Below, piece by piece: positions 43,716-51,982 of a DNA stretch of 64,000 bases (positions within the stretch are counted from its first letter, which is position 1; each line of letters starts with the position of its first letter). Source of the stretch: Kitasatospora sp. NBC_01246 (GTDB lineage: Bacteria; Actinomycetota; Actinomycetes; Streptomycetales; Streptomycetaceae); assembly GCF_036226505.1 (NCBI RefSeq), contig NZ_CP108484.1:4712001-4776000 (forward strand). Reading direction: 5' to 3'. The notes under the pieces were generated by a model, which had not been told where the DNA came from, searched no databases, and worked only from the letters and a program-made list of their open reading frames with translations. A program made the translations under genes and the position numbers.

Positions 43716-43931
43716 ATGGCTGATCCCACCACCGTCACCACCGTTACCGCCGTTACCGCCGCCGCCGCCGCGACTCCCGTCGCGGCCGCCGCCGACGCCC
43801 CGAAGACCGTCGACGCCGGCAAGTGGGCCAACCGCCGGGTCGGCATCCGGGTGCTGATCTACATGGTCGCCACGCACGCCTTCGCCGGCTTCATCATGCT
43901 GCTCTTCGAGCTGGGCAACCGGAACAAGTAG
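43716..43931 (+). CDS. DUF6126 small membrane protein
   Basis: A 71-residue protein. An Ala/Thr/Val-rich N-terminus (1-28) is followed by KWANRRVGIRVLIYMVATHAFAGFIMLLFELG with a single membrane span at about 46-64 and a polar GNRNK end. This matches the DUF6126 family found beside XRE-cupin genes. GGAGGAG precedes the ATG. Probably co-transcribed with the regulator and possibly its membrane effector; the function is unknown. Confidence 0.85.
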   Translation: MADPTTVTTVTAVTAAAAATPVAAAADAPKTVDAGKWANRRVGIRVLIYMVATHAFAGFIMLLFELGNRNK

Positions 43932-43971
43932 CCGGTGGGATAAGGCTGTTCAACAGCCCCGGCCGACCCGG

Positions 43972-45420
43972 TCAGGCCGTCCGCAGCAGCTCGCAGAGCG
44001 CGTCCAGGGCGGCCGGGAAGAGCCGGTCGTGCGGCGTGGCGTAGCCGACCACCAGGGCCGGCGAGGCGTCCGGGGCGAGCGCCGGGTCGGCCAGGTGCCA
44101 GGAGAGGCCGGTGACGGCCAGGTCGAGCGTCCCGGCGCGGGCCAGCAGTTCGGCCTCCGTCGGCGCCCCGGGCGGCAGTTGCAGCACGGCGTGGAGCCCG
44201 GCGGCGATGCCCGTCACCCGGACGTGCGGGGCGCGTTCGGCCAGTGCCGCCACGAGCGCGTCGCGGCGCCGCCGGTAGTGCAGCCGGCAGCGGCGCACGT
44301 GCCGGTCGTAGGTGCCGGAGGTGATCAGCTCGGCGAGGGTCAGCTGGTCCAGCACGGGGGACATGGTGTCCGCCAGCTGCTTCCGCCGGGCCACCGGCTC
44401 GACCAGGGCGTCCGGCAGGGCGAGCCAGGCCAGCCGCAGGCCGGGCGCCAGGCTCTTGGCCGCGGTGCCCGCGTACACCACCCGTTCCGGGTCGAGCGCC
44501 TGCATCGCCCCGAGCGGCTGCCGGTCGTAGCGGAACTCGCCGTCGTAGTCGTCCTCGATCACGTACCCGTCCTGCTCGCGGGCCCAGCCGACGGCCGCCG
44601 ACCGGCGTTCGGCGGCCAGCGCGGCGCCGGTCGGGTACTGGTGGGCGGGGGTGAGCAGGACGGCCGCGTCCCGCCGGGCGCCGAGCAGGTCCGTCCGGGC
44701 CCCCGCGCAGTCCACCGGCAGCGGCGCCGGGGTCAGCCCCGCGGCCCGGACCATCTCGCGCTGCGGGGGCAGACCGTACCCCTCGACCGCCAGGGTGCGG
44801 GTCCCGCGCGTCCGGGCCGGACCGCGCTCGCGCAGGGCGGCGCAGAGCAGGCCGATGCCCTGGGTGAAGCCGGAGCAGATCAGCAGGTGGTCCGGGTCGG
44901 TCCGGACGCCGCGCACCCGGGCGAGGTAGTCGGTGAGCGCCTGCCGCAGCTCGATCCGCCCGAGCGGGCTGCCGTAGCCGAAGGCCTCGTGCGGCGCGGT
45001 GGCGAGCGCCCGCCGCGCGGCGGTCAGCCAGGCGGTGCGCGGGAAGAGCGAGACGTCCGGCCGCCCGGGCGTCAGGTCGTGGCGGGCGGTCCGGCGCTCG
45101 GGCGGCGCCTCGGCCGGGCGACGGCCGGACCGCGGGGCGGTCCGCCCGGCCACCGTGGTGCCCGAGCCCTGCCGCGAGGCGAGCCACCCCTCGGCGGTCA
45201 GCTGCCCGTACGCCTCGACCACGGTGTTGCGGGCGATCCCGAGGTCCTCGCCGAGCGCCCGGGAGGAGGGCAGGCGCGTCCCCGGGGCCAGCCGGCCGTC
45301 CTGCACGGCCTCCCGCAGCGCGTCCTCCAGGGCCGCCCGCAGGCCGACCCCGGCGGCCCGCCGGCCACTGAGGTCGAGGTGCAGATCGCCGCCGAACGCG
45401 GTCCAGGAGGTGGTGCTCAT
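43972..45420 (-). CDS. MocR/PdxR-type regulator (GntR HTH fused to aminotransferase fold)
   Basis: A 482-residue fusion. The GntR winged HTH (about 18-88) contains [26 protein letters not shown] class-I aminotransferase domain follows, with [16 protein letters not shown], where Lys322 would hold pyridoxal phosphate. MocR proteins sense PLP or amino-compound adducts and control vitamin B6, GABA or taurine genes. Its ATG overlaps the stop of the upstream CMD reading frame (ATGA), so it may be in the ECF41-driven transcript. No pdx genes are nearby. Confidence 0.92.
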   Translation of the reverse strand: MSTTSWTAFGGDLHLDLSGRRAAGVGLRAALEDALREAVQDGRLAPGTRLPSSRALGEDLGIARNTVVEAYGQLTAEGWLASRQGSGTTVAGRTAPRSGRRPAEAPPERRTARHDLTPGRPDVSLFPRTAWLTAARRALATAPHEAFGYGSPLGRIELRQALTDYLARVRGVRTDPDHLLICSGFTQGIGLLCAALRERGPARTRGTRTLAVEGYGLPPQREMVRAAGLTPAPLPVDCAGARTDLLGARRDAAVLLTPAHQYPTGAALAAERRSAAVGWAREQDGYVIEDDYDGEFRYDRQPLGAMQALDPERVVYAGTAAKSLAPGLRLAWLALPDALVEPVARRKQLADTMSPVLDQLTLAELITSGTYDRHVRRCRLHYRRRRDALVAALAERAPHVRVTGIAAGLHAVLQLPPGAPTEAELLARAGTLDLAVTGLSWHLADPALAPDASPALVVGYATPHDRLFPAALDALCELLRTA

Positions 45421-46031
45421 GGGGAGGGCCGATCCGTGCGGGGCGCTGTGCCGTCCGGGTTGTGTCCGTAGGGGATTATCGCGTGGCCGCGGGCGGCTGG
45501 GCGGCGGCCCCGCCCCCCGCGCCGCCGGTCGGTGCCGGTCGGTGCCGGTGCGCGGGCCCGCACCGCGGTCAGCCCCAGGTCGCGCCGGCGGGCTCCCTGG
45601 ATGGTGGCGTTCAGCCGGTTGAAGAGGTTGGTCAGGCCGATCATCAGAATGATCGCGGAGAGCTGCTCCTCGTTGAAGTGGTCGGCGGCCTCGTCCCAGA
45701 CCGCGTCCGGCACGGCCGGGCCGGAACGGTCGGCCAGCCGGGTGGCCGCCTCGGTCAGGGCGAGGGCCGCGCGCTCCTCCCCGGTGAAGAAGGGGGCCTC
45801 GCGCCAGGCGGCGACGGCGTGCAGGCGCTCGTCGGTCTCACCGGCCTTCTTCGCGTTGGTCACCCCGGCGAAGACGCACGCGGAGCAGCCGTTGATCTGG
45901 CTGGCCCGCAGGTGCACCAGCTCCATGATCTGGGGCGGGACGCCGCCCTGGTACATGGCCTTGTAGATGTTCTGGATGCCCTTCATCGCGTCGGGCAGGA
46001 CCATCGCGGGGTTCTTCATCCGAGCGGTCAC
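45417..46031 (-). CDS. Carboxymuconolactone decarboxylase (AhpD-like) protein with frameshifted C-terminus
   Basis: Residues 1-145 are a normal CMD/AhpD-like protein: [11 protein letters not shown] with redox Cys49 and Cys52, [22 protein letters not shown], and [11 protein letters not shown]. The family normally ends about 8 residues later. Here the frame continues 59 residues in basic, low-complexity sequence. In the next frame the sequence reads EPAGATWG and stops at 45569-45571, a typical family ending. One surplus G (a C in the plus-strand run 45595-45597) explains this. GGAGGAAAC precedes GTG 46031. A predicted ECF41 promoter drives it. Confidence 0.85.
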   Translation of the reverse strand: MTARMKNPAMVLPDAMKGIQNIYKAMYQGGVPPQIMELVHLRASQINGCSACVFAGVTNAKKAGETDERLHAVAAWREAPFFTGEERAALALTEAATRLADRSGPAVPDAVWDEAADHFNEEQLSAIILMIGLTNLFNRLNATIQGARRRDLGLTAVRARAPAPTGTDRRRGGRGRRPAARGHAIIPYGHNPDGTAPRTDRPSP

Positions 46032-46102
46032 GGCGTTTCCTCCGTCGCGTCAGGAGCCCGAGTGCCTTGCGCGCCGGGCCGGTTATCGTCCTTCACTGCA
46101 CC

Positions 46103-46129
46103 GACGGATCGCGGAACGGGGATGTGACA
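46103..46129 (-). promoter_or_regulatory. ECF41-type promoter driving the CMD gene
   Basis: On the minus strand TGTCACA (46129-46123) is followed by exactly 16 nt and CGTC (46106-46103). This is the published ECF41 consensus (TGTCACA -35, CGTC -10). It points at the CMD gene 72 nt downstream and overlaps the ribosome-binding region of the divergent ECF41 sigma gene. Confidence 0.85.
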
Positions 46130-46130
46130 G

Positions 46131-47036
46131 GTGAGCGGGAACGAATGTCTGGCCGGGCAGTTCGAGGAGCACCGGCTCCAACTGAGGGCGGTCGCCTACC
46201 GGATGCTGGGCTCGCTCAGCGAGGCCGAGGACGCCGTCCAGGAGACGTGGTTGAAGCTGGACCGCTCGGACGTCAGCGCCGTGCAGAACCTCGGCGCCTG
46301 GCTGACCACCGTGGTCGGCCGGGTCTGCCTGGACCTGCTGCGCTCGCGCACCGCGCGGCGCGAGGACCCGCTGGACGGGCCGGACGGGCAGGAGGGCGCG
46401 GTCCGGCTGCCCGATCCGGTGGTCGGCGCCTTCGGCGTCGTGGACCCGGAGCAGGAGCTCCTGATGGCCGACTCGGTCGGGATCGCGCTGATGATCGTGC
46501 TGGACACGCTCGCCCCGGCGGAGCGGCTCGCCTTCGTCCTGCACGACCTGTTCGCCGTCCCGTTCGACGAGATCGCGCCGATCCTCGGCCGCACCTCCGC
46601 CTCCACCCGCCAACTGGCCAGCCGGGCCCGCCGCCGCGTCCAGGGCGCCGCGCCCGCCCAGGACGGCGACCTGAACCGCCGCCGCGAGGTGGTGGACGCC
46701 TTCCTCAGCGCCGCGCGCGGCGGCGACTTCGACGCCCTCCTCGCGCTGCTCGACCCCGGGATCGTGGCCCGCTCGGACGGCGGCGCCCTGCGGCCGAGCA
46801 CGCTGCGCCGCGGTGCGGCCGAGGTCGCCTCGCAGGCGATCACCTTCGCCCGCTTCGCCGAGAACGCCCGCCCGGTGCTCGTCAACGGCGCGCCCGGGGT
46901 GCTGTCCTTCGCGGACGGCAAGCCGCTGTCGCTCATGGCGTTCACCATCCGGGACGGCCGGGTCACCGCGCTCGACATCCTCACCGATCCGGAGCGGCTG
47001 GCCCGGATCGACCTGGGGCCGATCCTCGGCGGCTGA
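46131..47036 (+). CDS. ECF41-type RNA polymerase sigma factor (SigJ-like)
   Basis: A 301-residue sigma-70 family factor. Region 2 has YRMLGSLSEAEDAVQETWLKL. Region 4 has TLAPAERLAFVLHDLFAVPFDEIAPILGRTSASTRQLASRARRRV. A C-terminal SnoaL/NTF2-like domain (about 180-295) replaces an anti-sigma factor and includes SDGGAL and DPERL, like the DGGGK and NPDKL motifs that modulate ECF41 activity. ECF41 genes typically sit beside CMD, oxidoreductase or epimerase genes; here a CMD gene is divergent. The start is GTG 46131. Confidence 0.92.
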   Translation: MSGNECLAGQFEEHRLQLRAVAYRMLGSLSEAEDAVQETWLKLDRSDVSAVQNLGAWLTTVVGRVCLDLLRSRTARREDPLDGPDGQEGAVRLPDPVVGAFGVVDPEQELLMADSVGIALMIVLDTLAPAERLAFVLHDLFAVPFDEIAPILGRTSASTRQLASRARRRVQGAAPAQDGDLNRRREVVDAFLSAARGGDFDALLALLDPGIVARSDGGALRPSTLRRGAAEVASQAITFARFAENARPVLVNGAPGVLSFADGKPLSLMAFTIRDGRVTALDILTDPERLARIDLGPILGG

Positions 47037-47311
47037 GCGGCTGAGCGGCCGGTCGGGGCGGCGGGCGCACCCACGCGCCCGCCGCCCCGACCGGAACGTC
47101 CACCGGCCACCGAAGGGGTGCGTTCCCGTTCGTCCCGGGGAGCGGCTCACTGGGGCGGCCGGTGGGACCGAATCGATGGAGTAGTCGGGAGAGGAAGCGA
47201 GAAGGGCCGGAAGTAAGTGGCAGTAAAGGCTGGACAAGGTGACTGGCGGTCTGTCAGGATCAGGGCTGTCGCCAGGGAACAGGGCCGGCGGCCACACCAG
47301 GGGAGGACCAC

Positions 47312-47842
47312 ATGTCGCAGGGCGACCAGCCGCAGTTCGTCTCGGTACCGGTGCCGAGTCAGTACGTCACACAGGTGTACGCCTACCTGGCCGGGCTGAC
47401 CGGCGCCACGGCGGGTGCCCCGACGGCCGCCGGGGCGGGCGGCGCTCCTCCGGCGCCCCCGGCCGCGCCGGAGGAGGGGGCGGCCGGGGAGCCCGGCAAG
47501 CTCCCGGTCGTCGAGTGGACCGTCGAGGACTTCCGCCGGCTGATGATCGAGCCGCTGGGATCGGTGCAGGTGGTGGCCCGGGTGCTGGACGTGCTGGCAA
47601 CCCAGCCCGACGCACGGGTGAGCTACACCGAACTGGCCACCCGGCTGGGCCTGGAGAAGAAGAGCCTGCAAGGCAACCTCGCCGCCTTCACCCGCGCGGT
47701 GCACCGGCACTACCACCGTCGCAACTGGCCGATGACCTGGGTGGAGGCGCTCACGAGCGAGCCGGGCCTCAAGTCGGAGTTCTTCTACACCGTCAACGCG
47801 ACCCTCGCGAGGCGCTGGCTGGAGGCCCGGGCGCAGGGCTGA
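47312..47842 (+). CDS. Unknown protein with winged-helix-like C-terminus
   Basis: A 176-residue protein. The N-terminus (about 1-30) contains PVPSQYVTQVYAYLAGL, then an Ala/Pro/Gly linker (31-62). The C-terminal domain includes WTVEDFRRLM, VSYTELATRLGLEKKSLQGNLAAFTRAVHRHY, suggesting an HTH of the winged type. AGGGGAGG precedes the ATG. It could bind DNA or RNA. It has no obvious operon partner. Confidence 0.7.
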   Translation: MSQGDQPQFVSVPVPSQYVTQVYAYLAGLTGATAGAPTAAGAGGAPPAPPAAPEEGAAGEPGKLPVVEWTVEDFRRLMIEPLGSVQVVARVLDVLATQPDARVSYTELATRLGLEKKSLQGNLAAFTRAVHRHYHRRNWPMTWVEALTSEPGLKSEFFYTVNATLARRWLEARAQG

Positions 47843-47891
47843 ACGACTCGCCCCGGCCGGGACGGGGGAGTCTGCCAGTTACTCCACTCGT

Positions 47892-48713
47892 CTATCCGAT
47901 CCGGCGCCAGCCGCCGGGCGTGCCCGGCTCCGTCACCGGGGTCGGGCCGAAGTCGTACCGCGGCCCGTCGGGCCCGAAGGCGAGCAGCGAGATCGAGGAC
48001 GAGCCCCAGATCCGCCCGTCGCCGAACTCCCGTCGCTGGACCAGCGCGGCCGGATCGTCGAGCGCCAGGCCGTCGCCGGAGACGATCGGCAGCCAGGCGC
48101 CCCAGGCCTGCTCGGTCGTGGTGGGGCCGGGCCGCGGCGCGGGCCGGACGGCGGCCCGGAAGCGGGCCCGGAAGTGCGCGGCGCGGGCGGCCATCAGCGA
48201 GCGGACCAGTTCGGACGCGGTGCGGTCCGCCGCCAGCCCCTCCGGTCCGTCGTTGAGCACCACGCTCAGCCCGACCGGCAGGTCGCGTTCCGCCAGGATG
48301 CTGCCGCCCCAGCTCAGTACCCGTGCGCCGGCCCGGCCGGCGAGGACGAGGTGGAACGGGTCGTACCGCTCCAGGTCGACGCCGGCGAGGCCGCCGTCCC
48401 GCAGGGCGATCAGCGGCAGCTCCCCGCGCGAGAGCCGGGCCCGGGCGGGTGCCATGGCCCCGAAGCCGTTCAGCAGACAGGCCGCGGCCGGCCCCGCGGT
48501 GCCCGGCTCCGTGGCCCCGGGCACCGCGGCCCCCGGTTCGATGGCGAGCCACGTCCCGCCCGCCGCAAGGTCGAGCCCGCCGACGGCCGCCGGGTGCGCG
48601 GGCCAGTGGTGGTCCGGCGGGGACCACCGCCGCCCGGCGTACTCGTCCCGCACCGACAGCAGCAGCACGGGCACCGATGCCGACGGTTCGATGCTGACGA
48701 ACGCGGTACACAC
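47892..48713 (-). CDS. NRDE (TANGO2-like) family protein
   Basis: A 273-residue protein that starts MCTAFVS and has the RDE motif at 22-24 (VRDEYAGR), the N-terminal signature of the NRDE/TANGO2 family; mature members expose Cys2 as an Ntn-type N-terminus. GGTWLAIEP is the next family motif. The biochemical role is unresolved, and human TANGO2 is linked to lipid metabolism. GTG 48713 is chosen because the next residue must be the conserved Cys. It converges with the gene at 47312. Confidence 0.85.
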   Translation of the reverse strand: MCTAFVSIEPSASVPVLLLSVRDEYAGRRWSPPDHHWPAHPAAVGGLDLAAGGTWLAIEPGAAVPGATEPGTAGPAAACLLNGFGAMAPARARLSRGELPLIALRDGGLAGVDLERYDPFHLVLAGRAGARVLSWGGSILAERDLPVGLSVVLNDGPEGLAADRTASELVRSLMAARAAHFRARFRAAVRPAPRPGPTTTEQAWGAWLPIVSGDGLALDDPAALVQRREFGDGRIWGSSSISLLAFGPDGPRYDFGPTPVTEPGTPGGWRRIG

Positions 48714-48944
48714 GATCCTGGCCCCCTGACCTCGCCCACCCCGGGCGGCCCGGCTGCACCACCCTCCCCGCGATCCTCGCACGATCGTTCGGACCCGGGC
48801 AGGTCCGGGCCCTCGCCCTCCGGCGCCCGCCGTGCCACACTCGGGCGAGCCGCCCGAGGGCCTGCCCCGACCGTGAAGTGGCCCACGATCTCTCGGCCCG
48901 AATGTGCCAGGGAGCCAGTCCAGTCGGACCCTAGGCTGGCCGGT

Positions 48945-49418
48945 ATGACGACGAACGACAACGCCACCGTGTCCGCCCCCGAGCAGCGGATCTCCCTCCC
49001 CGACCTCGCCCCCGAGTTCTACCGGGCCATGATCGCCCTGGACCGCGCCGCCCAGCAGGGCGTCGACCCCGTCCTCGCCGAGCTGGTCAAGGTGCACGCG
49101 TCGATGCTCAACGGCTGCTCCTTCTGCATCGACATGCACGCCACGGACGCCCTGAAGAACGGCGAGCAGAACCACCGGCTGCTCTCCCTGCCGGCCTGGC
49201 GGGAGACGTCCTGGTTCACCGCCGAGGAGCGGGCCGCCCTCGCGCTGACCGAGTCGGTCACCCTGCTGACCCAGGGGCACGTGCCGGACGCCGTCTACCA
49301 GGAGGCCGCCGAGCACTTCGAGCAGGCCGAGCTGGCCCAGCTGATCGCGCTGATCATCGCCATCAACTCCTGGAACCGGATCGGCGTCACCTCCCGCCTC
49401 AGCCCCGCCGCGAAGTAG
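48945..49418 (+). CDS. Carboxymuconolactone decarboxylase (AhpD-like) family protein
   Basis: A 157-residue CMD protein with NGCSFCIDMH, giving the CxxC plus His triad of AhpD-like peroxidases, and [25 protein letters not shown]. The normal C-terminus (INSWNRIGVTSRLSP) is intact here, unlike the CMD gene at 45417. No ECF41 consensus is visible upstream. It is 10 nt upstream of the PEP-mutase-like gene and probably co-transcribed. Confidence 0.92.
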   Translation: MTTNDNATVSAPEQRISLPDLAPEFYRAMIALDRAAQQGVDPVLAELVKVHASMLNGCSFCIDMHATDALKNGEQNHRLLSLPAWRETSWFTAEERAALALTESVTLLTQGHVPDAVYQEAAEHFEQAELAQLIALIIAINSWNRIGVTSRLSPAAK

Positions 49419-49428
49419 GGTGCCCGGC

Positions 49429-50241
49429 ATGACGACCACTCAGCACGAGCTGGCCCGAGCCCTCCACGCCCTGCACCGCCCCGGCGAGCCCCTGGTGCTC
49501 GCCAACGTGTGGGACGCGGTGGGCGCCCGGCTGGTCGCCGCCGCCGGTGCCCGGGCCGTCGCGACGGCCAGCGCGAGCGTCTCCTGGACGCTCGGCAGCG
49601 CGGACGGCGACGCGGCCGACCGCGCCGAGGTGCTGGCCCAGACCGCGCTGATCGTGCGCTCGGTCGCGCTGCCGGTGACGGCGGACCTGGAGAGCGGCTT
49701 CGGCGCGACGGCCGCCGAGGTCGGCGAGACCGTCACCGCGCTGCTCGGCACCGGCGCGGTCGGGGTGAACCTGGAGGACGGGGGGCGCCCCGCCGCCGAG
49801 GCGGCCGAACGGATCGCGGCCGCCCGGGCCGCCGCCGACACGGCCGGCGTCCCGCTCTTCGTCAACGGCCGCACCGATGTGTTCCTGAAGCAGCTCGGCG
49901 ACCCGGCCGGCCGGCTGGACGAGGCCGTCGACCGCCTGCGGGCGTACGTCGCGGCCGGCGCGGACGGCGTGTTCGTGCCCGGGGTCGCGGACCCGGAGAC
50001 GATCGCCGCCCTGGTGGCCGCAGTCCCGGTGCCGCTGAACGTCCTGGCCGGGCCGGGCTCACCGTCCGTACCGGAGCTGGCGAAGCTCGGCGTGGCCCGG
50101 GTCAGCCTCGGGCCGGGCCTGGCCAGGGCGGCGTACGCGGCGGTGCGCCGCGCCGCCGAGGAGGTGTACTCCGAGGGGACGTACACCGCGCTCGACGGCG
50201 GGCTCACCTACCAGGAGCTGAACGCCCTCGCGCAGGGCTGA
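49429..50241 (+). CDS. Isocitrate lyase/PEP mutase family protein
   Basis: A 270-residue TIM-barrel protein. LANVWDAVGARLV, the Mg-binding TADLESGFG, VGVNLEDG and LFVNGRTDVFLK are family motifs. The C of the isocitrate-lyase KKCGH loop is absent, so it belongs to the small PEP-mutase/oxaloacetate-hydrolase-like group of unknown substrate. ATG 49429 is chosen over GTG 49420. It follows the CMD gene by 10 nt. Confidence 0.9.
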   Translation: MTTTQHELARALHALHRPGEPLVLANVWDAVGARLVAAAGARAVATASASVSWTLGSADGDAADRAEVLAQTALIVRSVALPVTADLESGFGATAAEVGETVTALLGTGAVGVNLEDGGRPAAEAAERIAAARAAADTAGVPLFVNGRTDVFLKQLGDPAGRLDEAVDRLRAYVAAGADGVFVPGVADPETIAALVAAVPVPLNVLAGPGSPSVPELAKLGVARVSLGPGLARAAYAAVRRAAEEVYSEGTYTALDGGLTYQELNALAQG

Positions 50242-50341
50242 CCCGGAGCCGGCGTCCGGACCCGACCGCGAAGTCGGCGACGGACGCCGACCGCTGTGCG
50301 CCCCGAGCGGCGCGCAGCGGTGGCGGCCGCTTCGGAAGGAG

Positions 50342-50386
50342 AGCTGGGAGAGCCGGGAGAGCCGGGAGAGCCGGGAGAGCCGGGAG
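50342..50386. repeat. Five tandem copies of a 9-bp unit
   Basis: AGCTGGGAG followed by four exact AGCCGGGAG copies lie in the intergenic region between two convergent genes. Likely slippage-prone and variable between strains. Confidence 0.88.
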
Positions 50387-50447
50387 ACCACGGGGCCCGG
50401 GAGCCACAGGGGAGCTCCCGGACCGCCGGGTCCCCGCGCCGGACCGC

Positions 50448-50705
50448 TCAGCCGATCTGCCCGCTGAGGCCCGGGTGGGTCAACTGGTTGGTGCCGATCG
50501 CCTCCACCTCCTGCGCGGCGTGACCGACCAGCGGGAGCTTGCCGGCCTCCTTCAGGGCGAGGTCGCCCGGGGAGAGGTTGAGGCCGCTGGAGAGCCCGTC
50601 CAGGGCGTCCGGCGACGTGGCGGTGGAGGTCGTGGCCGACGCGGCCGGGGCGGCCAGGGCGAGGCCTGCCATGGTGAGGGCGGCCAGGGTGGCGAGTTTC
50701 TTCAT
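50448..50705 (-). CDS. Small secreted protein
   Basis: An 85-residue protein with a clear signal peptide (MKKLATLAALTMAGLALAAPAASA, cleavage after about 24). The mature part is about 60 residues with GLNLSPGDLALKEAGKLPLVGHAAQEVEAIG and no cysteine. It does not match chaplins or rodlins. The function is unknown; small secreted proteins of this kind are common in streptomycetes. It lies just downstream of the P450 pair on the same strand. Confidence 0.8.
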   Translation of the reverse strand: MKKLATLAALTMAGLALAAPAASATTSTATSPDALDGLSSGLNLSPGDLALKEAGKLPLVGHAAQEVEAIGTNQLTHPGLSGQIG

Positions 50706-50749
50706 GGAACCCCCAACGACCCGGCCGCCCTCAGGTCACCGCGGCGGCG

Positions 50750-51982
50750 TCAGACCGTCACCCGCAGCGTCCGCACGCTGTTGCTGATGAACGACCCGAT
50801 CGGCTCCGGCGCGGGCCCCTCGGCCAGGGCGATCCCCGGGAAGCGGTCGAACAGGTACCGCAGCGCGGTCTCCGCCTCCATCCGGGCGAGTCCGGAGCCG
50901 AGGCAGAAGTGCGGGCCGTGGCCGAGCGACAGATGCCGGTTCGGCTGCCGGGTGATGTCGAAGCGGTCGGCGTCCGGGTAGTGCGCGGCGTCCCGGCCGG
51001 CGGACGCGTATGAGGCGAGCAGCGCCTCGCCACGCCGGATCACCACGTCGCCCACCGGGATGTCCTCGGTCGCGTACCGCAGCGGGAACTGCCCGACCGG
51101 CGAGTCGTACCGCAGCGTCTCCTCGACCACCGCGGACCACGGCTGCTCCCCGTCGAGCACCAGCCGCAGCTGCTCGGGGTGCGAGAGCAGGGCGCGGACG
51201 GCGTTGGTGATCAGGTTGAGGGTGGTCTCGTGCCCGGCCACCAGCATCAGCAGCAGCGTGCCAACGAGCTCCTGCTCGCTGAGCCGGTCCCCGGACTCGC
51301 GGGCGGCGATCAGGTCGGTGGTCAGGTCGTCGCCGGGTTCGGCGCGCTTGGCCTCGACCACGGAGGCGAGCAGCGCCTGGAGCCCCCGCTGGGCGGCGAT
51401 CGCGGCGGCCGGGGTGGCGGAGCTGGAGACCAGGGTGTCGGAGAGCTCGTGCAGTTCGTCCTGCTGCTTGGGCGGCAGGCCCAGCAGTTCGCCGATGACC
51501 TGCATCGGCAGCGGGTAGGCGAAGTGCTCGCGCAGGTCGAACGGGCCCTCCAGCCCGGCGAGGTCGTCGAGCAGCGCCCGTGTGCGGGACTCGATGGCGG
51601 GCCGCAGTTCGGCGACCCGGCGCGGCGTGAAGGCCTGGGTGACCAGGCCGCGCAGCCGCCGGTGGTCCTCGCCGTCCACGGTGATCATGCCCGGCACGGT
51701 GACGAAGTTCAGCAGCGGCCATCCCTCGGGCAGCCGGCCCTCGGTGAAGGCGGTCCAGAGCTGCGGGTTCTTGCCCACCCGGGGGTCGGCGAGCAGCTCC
51801 TGGAGGGTGTCGTGCCGGGCTATCGCCCAGACCACCACCCCGCCAGGGAGTTCCACCAGGACCGCCGGGCCGGCCTCCCGGAGCCGGGCGTTCTCTCCGT
51901 GCTGGTCCCGTCCGAAGGGGTCGAGCCGGATGGGCTCGGGTCGGTGGCCGGGTCGGTCGAGCTCAGGGGCGGCGGTGTCCAT
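50750..51982 (-). CDS. Cytochrome P450, distal gene of the conservon
   Basis: A 410-residue P450. The I-helix motif is AGHETT (249-254), the K-helix has ETLR (288-291), and the haem loop LGHGPHFCLG places the ligand at Cys360. The sequence resembles CYP105/CYP107-like bacterial enzymes. It is the last gene of a leftward conservon (cvnA-B-C-D-P450-P450) and its first 163 bases overlap the tail of the preceding P450 in another frame. No ferredoxin gene is adjacent. The substrate is unknown. Confidence 0.93.
   Translation of the reverse strand: MDTAAPELDRPGHRPEPIRLDPFGRDQHGENARLREAGPAVLVELPGGVVVWAIARHDTLQELLADPRVGKNPQLWTAFTEGRLPEGWPLLNFVTVPGMITVDGEDHRRLRGLVTQAFTPRRVAELRPAIESRTRALLDDLAGLEGPFDLREHFAYPLPMQVIGELLGLPPKQQDELHELSDTLVSSSATPAAAIAAQRGLQALLASVVEAKRAEPGDDLTTDLIAARESGDRLSEQELVGTLLLMLVAGHETTLNLITNAVRALLSHPEQLRLVLDGEQPWSAVVEETLRYDSPVGQFPLRYATEDIPVGDVVIRRGEALLASYASAGRDAAHYPDADRFDITRQPNRHLSLGHGPHFCLGSGLARMEAETALRYLFDRFPGIALAEGPAPEPIGSFISNSVRTLRVTV

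Noticed and set aside
48832-48944. A second ECF41 promoter upstream of the CMD gene at 48945
   Set aside because: TGCCACA occurs but no CGTC follows at 16 nt, and the match is one base off.
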